DNA of 42,078 nucleotides, from NCBI GenBank assembly GCA_030427985.1, contig JAUIBH010000026.1, positions 1 to 42,078 of the forward strand. The letters are read 5' to 3'. Under the pieces are notes generated by a model. It was not told the origin of the DNA. It searched no databases and saw only the letters and a list, made by a program, of their open reading frames with translations. This DNA comes from Bacteroidia bacterium. Its GTDB lineage: Bacteria; Bacteroidota; Bacteroidia; Flavobacteriales; Flavobacteriaceae. Positions 29,691 to 36,211 of this stretch are shown here, piece by piece (position 1 is the first letter of the stretch; every line of letters starts with the position of its first letter). The translations under genes were made by a program, and so were the position numbers.

Positions 29691-30908
29691 TCAATCCACA
29701 GAATTAAACTCTTCAATGACTTCCTCAAATATAATACGATAGTAGGTGCCTTTTTTGGTATAATCTCTGCTTATGGTGCCCCGTAGTTGCCGTGCCAGGT
29801 TATAGATCAACTTTAGGCCTAGAGAATTTGAGGTTCTGGGATTGATATCCTCGGAATAACCAATACCATTGTCGCCCAGGTACATTTCATAACGGTTATC
29901 GTCCAGTTTTTGCAAAGAAACATGGATTTCGCCCTCACTACCTTCCGAAATCCCATATTTGAGCGCATTGGTAATGGTTTCATTAATAATGAGTCCAAGG
30001 GGGATTACCGTATCTATGCTAAGCTTGTTATCATCAATGTCCAAGTCTACTTTTACATTGTTGGTGCTGCCTTTCACAGAGCGCACAAGATAGTCGCAAA
30101 GCTCTTTTACATAGGGTTTTAGTTCTACTTTTGATAGGTAATCATCACGTTTGTAGAGCATTTCGTGTACCATGGCCATGGAAACTACCCTATTTTGACT
30201 GCTTTTGATAATGTTGCTGATTTTTTCATCGGCAAGTGCCCTGGACTGCAGGCTCAAAAGGCTGGAAACGGTCTGAAGGTTATTCTTGACCCTATGGTGA
30301 ACCTCCTTCAACAACATTTCTTTTTCTTCAATGCGCTCCTGAATCTCATTTCGGGATTTGTATAGCTTGTGATGTGCCCTTAGTAGATTTTTCCCAAAAA
30401 CGCCTCCCAAAAGGTATACAGCAAAAACCGCGCTTAAAAAAGCAAACCAGTTTCTGGATTCCAAAGGAATGGTGTTTTCAGAAAGTTGAAAATCACCGGT
30501 ATCATATAAAAACAAGATGGCAAGCACAGACAGGTTAACAATAAGGTAGAGTTGGCCAAAAACCTTGGTGGTCACATATCCGGCAAAGACTACAATGGCC
30601 AGAACAAAAACAAAGGGACTCTGTATTCCACCGCTATAAATGGTAACAATGGTGGCCCCGATCATGGATAGGATAGAAGTGATATTGTAGGTGAGAATCA
30701 ACCTTTTGTGTTGCTTGTAGAGGAGCGTGTTTACAAGGTTTAAAAATGCATAAATAAAACAAGCATTGGGTATAATGCCTTCAATATTTAAAAAATAGAG
30801 GCAAATTAGGCCCAAAATGAACGCAAATAACGAAGAACTATAGTTAACCTTAAGTATCAAATCGGCTTTGTCTTGCAAAAGTTGTTTATCCTTAAAAGGA
30901 GTCTTCAT
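29691..30908 (-). CDS. Membrane sensor histidine kinase, HisKA_2/HWE-like, orphan
   Basis: A 405-residue inner-membrane kinase. The N-terminal half (about 20-175) has six or so hydrophobic helices with hardly any periplasmic domain. A helical linker (180-200) leads to the phosphorylation site KEVHHRVKNNLQTVSSLLSLQS (His204/His205), the HisKA_2 form, and then an ATP-binding domain with LIINETITNALKYG (N box), GDNGIGY (G1) and NSLGLKLIYNLARQL (G2). Such kinases usually act on LytTR or other receivers, or on stress pathways. No response regulator is adjacent, so partner and signal are unknown. Confidence 0.92.
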   Translation of the reverse strand: MKTPFKDKQLLQDKADLILKVNYSSSLFAFILGLICLYFLNIEGIIPNACFIYAFLNLVNTLLYKQHKRLILTYNITSILSMIGATIVTIYSGGIQSPFVFVLAIVVFAGYVTTKVFGQLYLIVNLSVLAILFLYDTGDFQLSENTIPLESRNWFAFLSAVFAVYLLGGVFGKNLLRAHHKLYKSRNEIQERIEEKEMLLKEVHHRVKNNLQTVSSLLSLQSRALADEKISNIIKSSQNRVVSMAMVHEMLYKRDDYLSKVELKPYVKELCDYLVRSVKGSTNNVKVDLDIDDNKLSIDTVIPLGLIINETITNALKYGISEGSEGEIHVSLQKLDDNRYEMYLGDNGIGYSEDINPRTSNSLGLKLIYNLARQLRGTISRDYTKKGTYYRIIFEEVIEEFNSVD

Positions 30909-31023
30909 ATACTACGCTTGGTTGTTCTTCTCTACTACGGTCAAGGTTGTAAAATGGAGTAGTAAAAGTAGCTTGTTACGGGGTGTTTTGGTTGTAAATC
31001 TAAATATGTTTTTTGATATAATC

Positions 31024-31051
31024 AAAAGCGGCAGCTAATATTAGCTGCCGC
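31024..31051 (-). terminator. Terminator after secA: 24-bp perfect palindrome plus U-tract
   Basis: GCGGCAGCTAAT (31028-31039) is followed directly by its exact reverse complement (31040-31051). On the minus strand the hairpin starts 25 bases after the secA stop and ends in TTTT (31027-31024). In RNA the central AAUAUU would form the loop. Confidence 0.85.
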
Positions 31052-31075
31052 CCGGTCATCTTATTTTTCTTGGAA

Positions 31076-34000
31076 TCAGTCTTCCACCAGTACCCACTCA
31101 CCCTTATCAATGAGTGGTTCGGCCTGCTTGTATTTACAAGTCTTGCTTTCTCCAGACATGACATTTTTGATGGTAACGCGTTCGTTTCTACCAATTTTCG
31201 GTTTTTCGCGAACAATAGTCTCGGTTACCTGCGGTCTTTGACGCTGGGTCTGTCCCGCAGCCCTGTTCTGGGCGGCCAACTCATCACTATTTGGAATTTC
31301 TTCTTTGGAGGTTTGAAGTTTTTCCTTGGGTCTTCTTACGCTTCTTGCTTCTTGGATTTGATTGGTATTTTCTGTGGGCAACTCTCCCTTAAACAGGAAT
31401 GAAATTACTTCTTTGTTCACTTTATCAATCATTTCTTTGAAAAGCTCAAAAGCCTCGAACTTGTAGATCAACAGTGGGTCTTTTTGTTCATGGACCGCCA
31501 ATTGTACGGATTGTTTTAGCTCATCCATTTTACGCAAGTGTGTCTTCCAGGAGTCATCAATGATTGCCAGGGTGATGTTTTTCTCAAAATCGGTAATCAA
31601 CTGCTTTCCATCCGTTTTATAGGCCTTCTCCAAGTTGGTGACCACGTTCAAGGACTTGATACCATCCGTAAAGGGGACTACAATGCGCTCAAACTTGTTG
31701 GACTCATCTTCATACACTTTTTTAATGACTTGGAAGGCCACCGTGGCACTACGCTCCATTTTTTGCTTATAGAAATCGTAGGCTTCATCGTTAATTGTAT
31801 TGGCAATCTGCTGAAAGCTCATTTTTTTGAAGTCCTCTTCGCTGATTGGAGAGGTAATGGAGAAGTATTTGATGAGCTCAAACTCAAAGTTCTTGTAATC
31901 ATCTGCCATTTTATTGGTCTCCGCAATGGCTTCACAGGTATCGTAAATCATATTGGCGATGTCTACCTTAAGGCGTTCACCTTGTAAGGCGTGCTTTCTT
32001 CGTTTGTAGATGACTTCCCGTTGGGCATTCATCACATCATCGTATTCCAACAAACGCTTACGGATACCAAAGTTGTTTTCCTCCACTTTTTTCTGGGCAC
32101 GTTCTATGGATTTGGTCATCATGGAATGTTGAATAACCTCCCCTTCTTCCAAGCCCATGCGGTCCATCATCTTGGCCACACGGTCCGAACCGAACAAACG
32201 CATAAGGTTGTCTTCCAAAGAAACGTAAAACTGTGAACTTCCCGGGTCTCCCTGTCGTCCAGAACGACCTCTTAACTGTCGGTCCACACGACGTGAATCA
32301 TGGCGTTCCGTACCCACAATGGCCAAACCTCCGGATTCTTTGACTTCGGGACTCAATTTAATGTCGGTACCCCTACCGGCCATATTGGTGGCAATGGTAA
32401 CGACCCCTGCATTTCCTGCTTCGGCAACAATATCCGCTTCTTTTTTGTGCAACTTCGCGTTCAATACATTGTGGGGTATTTTTCGAACGCTCAACAGTTT
32501 GGACAATAATTCGGAAATTTCCACCGATGTGGTACCAATCAGTACAGGTCTTCCCGCCTTGGAAAGGTCAGTGACCTCGTCAATGATGGCGTTGTACTTT
32601 TCACGTTTGGTCTTATAGATCAAATCGTGTCGGTCATCCCGTGCAATGGGTCTATTGGTTGGAATTTCCATGACATCCAACTTGTAGATTTCCCAAAACT
32701 CACCTGCTTCGGTAACGGCGGTACCTGTCATCCCTGCAAGTTTGTTGTACATTCTAAAGTAGTTCTGCAAGGTGATGGTGGCGAAGGTCTGGGTCATGGC
32801 CTCAATCTTCACGTTTTCCTTGGCCTCAATGGCTTGGTGCAGACCATCCGAATATCTTCTTCCATCCATGATACGACCGGTCTGCTCGTCCACGATCATT
32901 ACCTTGTTGTCCATCACCACATATTCCACATCTTTCTCAAAGAGGGTATAGGCTTTCAACAATTGGGTCATGGTATGGATGCGCTCACTTTTTACGGCAA
33001 AATCCTTAAAGAGTTCTTCCTTGAGTTCGGCCTCTTTTTCAATTTCGAGGTCCTGATTTTCAATTTTGGCGATTTCACTACCAATATCGGGCATCACAAA
33101 GAAGTCCTTGTCTTGATCGCCGGAAATGTAATCCACACCTTTATCGGTCAATTCTATCTGGTTGTTCTTCTCATCAATGACAAACAACAGGTCAGCATCC
33201 ACTTTGGGCATTTCCCGGTTATTGTCCTGCATATAGAAATTCTCAGTCTTCTGCAATAATTGTTTTACGCCCTCTTCACTCAAAAATTTAATGAGTGCTT
33301 TGTTTTTGGGTAATCCTCTATGCACCCGAAGCAACAAGAATCCACCTTCTTTGGTATCACCAGCTGCGATGAGTTTTTTGGCTTCCGCCAAAACACCGGT
33401 TAGATGTTGTCTTTGTTTTTGAACAATGTCCGAAACTTTAGGTTTTAGTTCGTTAAATTCGTGACGGTCACCTTCAGGAACGGGACCGGATATGATCAAT
33501 GGGGTACGGGCGTCATCAATCAGTACGGAATCCACCTCATCCACAATGGCATAATGGTGTGGGCGTTGTACCAAGTCGCCCGGCGTATGTGCCATGTTGT
33601 CACGCAAATAATCGAAACCGAATTCGTTGTTGGTGCCATAGGTGATGTCCGCATTGTACGCGGCTCGCCGTCCATCAGAATTGGGCTGGTGCTTATCGAT
33701 ACAATCCACTGAAAGGCCATGGAATTCAAATATGGGAGCCATCCAAGCACTGTCCCTTTTGGCCAAGTAATCGTTCACGGTTACCAAGTGTGCCCCTTTT
33801 CCTGCCAATGCGTTTAAATAGAGTGGGAGTGTGGCCACCAAGGTTTTACCTTCACCGGTCTGCATTTCTGCAATTTTCCCTTGGTGCAAAGCAATACCAC
33901 CGATGAGCTGTACATCATAATGAACCATATCCCAAGTGACTTCCTTACCTGCGGCGTCCCAAGAGTTGTTCCAAATGGCCTCGTCATTTTCCAAGGTAAC

Positions 34001-34438
34001 ATAGTCTTTGGTTCCAGAGATTGAACGGTCAAACTCTGTGGCGGTAACGGTCAAGGTTTCATTAGCGGCAAAGCGTTTGGCAGTTTCTTTAACTACTGCA
34101 AAGGCTTCGGGAAGTATGTTGTTGAGGGTCTTTTCTGAAATTTGGTAAGCTTCTTCGTTGAGCTTGTCTATTTCAGCATAGATTTCCTCGTTACGGTCTA
34201 TGTCATTGGAGTTTTCCACTTCCTCTTCCAGCGCGGTGATCTTGTCGTTGATCTCTTTACAATCTTCAGCAATCTGTGCCTTAAAGGAAATGGTTTTCTG
34301 TCTCAGTTCATCGTGGCTCAACCCTTCAAGCGCTTGCTCAAAGGATTTTATTTCTTTTACCAAAGGCTGTAGGGCCTTAACGTCCTTTTCCGATTTATCT
34401 CCTACAAACGCCTTTAGTACGGAATTAATCAAACTCAT
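31076..34438 (-). CDS. secA: Preprotein translocase ATPase SecA
   Basis: A 1120-residue motor that drives unfolded preproteins through SecYEG. Seen: Walker A MQTGEGKT (192-199), VNDYLAKRD, DEVDSVLIDDARTPLIISG (Walker B DEVD at 300-303), the preprotein-binding and scaffold domains with VDEQTGRIMDGRRYSDGLHQAIEAKE, and the second RecA domain with NMAGRGTDIKL and GTERHDSRRVDRQLRGRSGRQGDPG (family landmarks). It is about 220 residues longer than E. coli SecA because of insertions in the first half, typical of Bacteroidota. The C-terminus ends in GEWVLVED with no CxCxSG...HC zinc motif, so SecB-type targeting contacts are absent. It is probably monocistronic. Confidence 0.98.
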   Translation of the reverse strand: MSLINSVLKAFVGDKSEKDVKALQPLVKEIKSFEQALEGLSHDELRQKTISFKAQIAEDCKEINDKITALEEEVENSNDIDRNEEIYAEIDKLNEEAYQISEKTLNNILPEAFAVVKETAKRFAANETLTVTATEFDRSISGTKDYVTLENDEAIWNNSWDAAGKEVTWDMVHYDVQLIGGIALHQGKIAEMQTGEGKTLVATLPLYLNALAGKGAHLVTVNDYLAKRDSAWMAPIFEFHGLSVDCIDKHQPNSDGRRAAYNADITYGTNNEFGFDYLRDNMAHTPGDLVQRPHHYAIVDEVDSVLIDDARTPLIISGPVPEGDRHEFNELKPKVSDIVQKQRQHLTGVLAEAKKLIAAGDTKEGGFLLLRVHRGLPKNKALIKFLSEEGVKQLLQKTENFYMQDNNREMPKVDADLLFVIDEKNNQIELTDKGVDYISGDQDKDFFVMPDIGSEIAKIENQDLEIEKEAELKEELFKDFAVKSERIHTMTQLLKAYTLFEKDVEYVVMDNKVMIVDEQTGRIMDGRRYSDGLHQAIEAKENVKIEAMTQTFATITLQNYFRMYNKLAGMTGTAVTEAGEFWEIYKLDVMEIPTNRPIARDDRHDLIYKTKREKYNAIIDEVTDLSKAGRPVLIGTTSVEISELLSKLLSVRKIPHNVLNAKLHKKEADIVAEAGNAGVVTIATNMAGRGTDIKLSPEVKESGGLAIVGTERHDSRRVDRQLRGRSGRQGDPGSSQFYVSLEDNLMRLFGSDRVAKMMDRMGLEEGEVIQHSMMTKSIERAQKKVEENNFGIRKRLLEYDDVMNAQREVIYKRRKHALQGERLKVDIANMIYDTCEAIAETNKMADDYKNFEFELIKYFSITSPISEEDFKKMSFQQIANTINDEAYDFYKQKMERSATVAFQVIKKVYEDESNKFERIVVPFTDGIKSLNVVTNLEKAYKTDGKQLITDFEKNITLAIIDDSWKTHLRKMDELKQSVQLAVHEQKDPLLIYKFEAFELFKEMIDKVNKEVISFLFKGELPTENTNQIQEARSVRRPKEKLQTSKEEIPNSDELAAQNRAAGQTQRQRPQVTETIVREKPKIGRNERVTIKNVMSGESKTCKYKQAEPLIDKGEWVLVED

Positions 34439-34512
34439 GAAATGTCTTTTCGTTAGAATGGCAAAAGCTGTTCCATTGATGAGAATATGGTGGAATTCTT
34501 CTGCTGGGCTGT

Positions 34513-34520
34513 CAAAATTA
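34513..34520 (-). promoter_or_regulatory. Possible -7 box (TAATTTTG) for secA
   Basis: An exact TANNTTTG match on the minus strand, 75 bases upstream of the secA ATG and just past the terminator of the preceding gene. No -33 element is evident. Confidence 0.4.
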
Positions 34521-34523
34521 CAT

Positions 34524-34550
34524 AAAAAAAAGCCTCTAATGAGACTTTTT
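34524..34550 (-). terminator. Rho-independent terminator after the DUF2795 gene
   Basis: On the minus strand AAAAAGTCTC (34550-34541) pairs with GAGGCTTTTT (34536-34527) around a four-base loop, with one G-U pair, and runs into an eight-base U tract to 34524. Read on the plus strand the same pair would be a C-A mismatch, so it is oriented for the minus strand. Confidence 0.8.
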
Positions 34551-34573
34551 AACGTGCTTTATGTTTTCCAAAA

Positions 34574-34798
34574 TTAATATTCATCCTCATTCCAAAGATA
34601 GTCTTCTTCGGTAGGATAGTCGGGCCATATTTCCTCAATGGACTCATATATCTCGCCGCCCTCTTCTTCCATGGATTGTAAGTTTTCTACAACTTCCAAT
34701 GGTGCTCCGGTACGGATCGCATAATCTATCAGTTCGTCTTTGGTGGCTGGCCAAGGCGCATCACTTAAATATGAGGCTAGTTCTAATGTCCAGTACAT
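34574..34798 (-). CDS. DUF2795 family small protein
   Basis: A 74-residue acidic cytoplasmic protein. The DUF2795 core is clear: LELASYLSDAPWPATKDELIDYAIRTGAPLEVVENL (family landmark over residues 5-40), followed by an acidic tail rich in Glu and Tyr (IWPDYPTEEDYLWNEDEY). The family is widespread and of unknown function. This gene stands alone: a full consensus promoter lies upstream (34826-34855) and a terminator follows (34524-34550), which suggests independent and possibly strong expression. Confidence 0.88.
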   Translation of the reverse strand: MYWTLELASYLSDAPWPATKDELIDYAIRTGAPLEVVENLQSMEEEGGEIYESIEEIWPDYPTEEDYLWNEDEY

Positions 34799-34825
34799 AG
34801 TAACGGTTTGATTTTAAATTTTTTG

Positions 34826-34855
34826 CAAAAATAATTTTTAAACTCAATTAGTCAA
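34826..34855 (-). promoter_or_regulatory. Promoter for the DUF2795 gene (TTG-N19-TATTTTTG)
   Basis: On the minus strand TTG (34855-34853), 19 bases, then TATTTTTG (34833-34826): a complete Bacteroidota consensus. The predicted start site near 34819 gives a leader of about 21 bases. Confidence 0.7.
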
Positions 34856-34923
34856 GTAAAAACAGTATTAATTAAAAATTATTTTGGAGTTGACAAAACT
34901 ATTGCGCTAAAAAAACGATTTAT

Positions 34924-35481
34924 TTAGTCCAACGCCTTCGGAATCCACTTGACTTCTTGGGCTTTTAAGTCGTTTGACAACTTCCGTGCCAACACAAACA
35001 AATAATCTGAAAGACGGTTGATATAGGACAGCAAAAGTGCTGGAACAGGTTCATTCTCATGCAAATAGGAAATCATTCGTTCTGCTCTGCGACAGACGGT
35101 TCTGGCAATATGGCAGTATGACACGGTGGAATGGCCGCCTGGTAGGATAAAATGTGTCATTTCTGGAAGACTTTCGTTCATTTGGTCCATTTCTTTTTCC
35201 AAAAGTTCAATATCCTCTTCACCAATTCTTGGAATTTTAAGTCGTTTGTCCTTTTTCGGTTCAGTAGCCAAAATGGAACCCACCGTAAATAGTTTCTCCT
35301 GAATGAGCATTATTATCTCTTTGGAATGGGAATCTATTTCCTGATCACGGAGCAGTCCTAAAAAGGAGTTGAGTTCGTCAATGGTTCCGTAACTTTCTAT
35401 GCGGATATGGTGTTTGGGTACTCGGGTTCCAGTGAACAAAGATGTAGTGCCTTTATCTCCAGTTTTGGTGTAAATTTTCAT
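34924..35481 (-). CDS. Cob(I)alamin adenosyltransferase, PduO/ATR type
   Basis: A 185-residue trimeric enzyme that transfers the adenosyl group of ATP to cob(I)alamin, making adenosylcobalamin. The ATP-binding N-terminus MKIYTKTGDKGTTSLFTG is intact, followed by RIESYGTIDELNSFLG, the HFILPGGHSTVSYCHIARTVCRRAER helix (catalytic-site Arg; family landmark) and LSYINRLSDYLFVLAR. Its product is the cofactor of methylmalonyl-CoA mutase, linking it to meaB at 23743-24786. The ATG is directly preceded by a degenerate heptad array that forms the whole initiation region. It ends the minus-strand run from the DUF4105 gene. Confidence 0.94.
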   Translation of the reverse strand: MKIYTKTGDKGTTSLFTGTRVPKHHIRIESYGTIDELNSFLGLLRDQEIDSHSKEIIMLIQEKLFTVGSILATEPKKDKRLKIPRIGEEDIELLEKEMDQMNESLPEMTHFILPGGHSTVSYCHIARTVCRRAERMISYLHENEPVPALLLSYINRLSDYLFVLARKLSNDLKAQEVKWIPKALD

Positions 35482-35545
35482 GGTTTTCAGATGTCAGTGG
35501 TCAGACGTCAGATTTCTGATATCTGCTTGTTCATTGTTCATTGTC
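35482..35545. repeat. Degenerate 7-bp-period array abutting a start codon
   Basis: Units ending in TC run GGTTTTC, AGATGTC, AGTGGTC, AGACGTC, AGATTTC, TGATATC (35482-35523), a strict 7-base period with TC at 35487, 35494, 35501, 35508, 35515 and 35522. Looser units (ATTGTTC, ATTGTC) continue to 35545, into the end of the small gene upstream. The array starts with the base right after the adenosyltransferase ATG at 35481. AGACGTC resembles AGAAGTC of the array at 1204-1274. Confidence 0.8.
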
Positions 35546-35692
35546 CCGGTCACGTTTTCGCTTTCCATCCATGAACCTGCGAGACTTTCTGCGCTTGGTA
35601 GCTCTCTTGTTTCGGTACAAAATAATCAAATAAATCAGTCCCAAAACTACGAGGACATACCAAATGGTGTTATCGGTTGCAGCACTTTCCAT
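35531..35692 (-). CDS. 53-residue single-pass membrane protein with very basic tail
   Basis: An ATG at 35692 opens a 53-codon frame ending in TGA at 35531. The N-terminus (MESAATDNT) is polar, followed by one membrane helix (IWYVLVVLGLIYLIILY, about 10-26) and a strongly basic cytoplasmic tail (RNKRATKRRKSRRFMDGKRKRDRD). It starts 16 bases after the stop of the methyltransferase-like gene on the same strand and precedes the adenosyltransferase gene, so it fits the operon. The tail could bind RNA, ribosomes or phospholipid heads; function unknown. Confidence 0.68.
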   Translation of the reverse strand: MESAATDNTIWYVLVVLGLIYLIILYRNKRATKRRKSRRFMDGKRKRDRDNEQ

Positions 35693-35708
35693 GCTTAAAA
35701 TTACTTTT

Positions 35709-36209
35709 TTAAATTCGAATAGTGAAATGTTCCTTCACCTGTTCCTTTCGGATGAAAATAGTGCCACAATGGAACATATCAATACTTACCGTAATATTGG
35801 GTGAAGCAATCAGATTTTTCCATTCTTCCCATTTCTCTTTAGTTTGATGAATACCATCAACCAAAATCATGCTATTATTATGAAGTTTTCCTACGGAAAG
35901 CAGCTCCATGAATTTTGAATCGTCCATTAGGTCCGTAAAAAGAATATCAACAGTTGGGTTGTCAAAAGAAGTCGCTGCAAATTTTGTTTTAACAAAGGTT
36001 TCAACCTCAGGAGCGCCGTTGATTTCAATTTTTTTAAAATTGAAATAGCCAATGCTCTTCAACAACACATTGATGGTCTTGTTGCGATGAAGCTTTTTTT
36101 GGGAATATAAACACTGGGTCACAAAATTGAAGACGAAAGGGGAGTGCACTCCATGCGCATTAGTAGACTTAATGAGAAATTTGAGATACGAATTGACTTT
36201 AAACCACAT
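35709..36209 (-). CDS. Shortened methyltransferase-like protein lacking the SAM-binding motif
   Basis: A 166-residue protein. The first 40 residues (YLKFLIKSTNAHGVHSPFVFNFVTQCLY) and the last 40 (WKNLIASPNITVSIDMF, then IFIRKEQVKEHFTIRI) match the two ends of a flavobacterial class I methyltransferase family that I recall as about 230-260 residues. Between them the glycine-rich motif I (E-x-G-x-S-x-G type) is absent; the middle only keeps VDILFTDLMDD and MILVDGIHQ. It looks like an internally shortened, probably inactive or repurposed member. It is packed 2 bases after the ABC-F gene and 16 before the 53-residue gene, so it is still part of an expressed operon. Confidence 0.7.
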   Translation of the reverse strand: MWFKVNSYLKFLIKSTNAHGVHSPFVFNFVTQCLYSQKKLHRNKTINVLLKSIGYFNFKKIEINGAPEVETFVKTKFAATSFDNPTVDILFTDLMDDSKFMELLSVGKLHNNSMILVDGIHQTKEKWEEWKNLIASPNITVSIDMFHCGTIFIRKEQVKEHFTIRI

Positions 36210-36211
36210 TA

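Noticed and set aside
32627..33259. A 210-codon frame antisense to secA
   Set aside because: Secondary frame of a highly conserved gene; His- and Phe-rich shadow composition.
34894..34901. Second TANNTTTG match (TAGTTTTG on the minus strand) upstream of the DUF2795 gene
   Set aside because: No -33 element, and the box at 34826-34833 is better placed with a full consensus.
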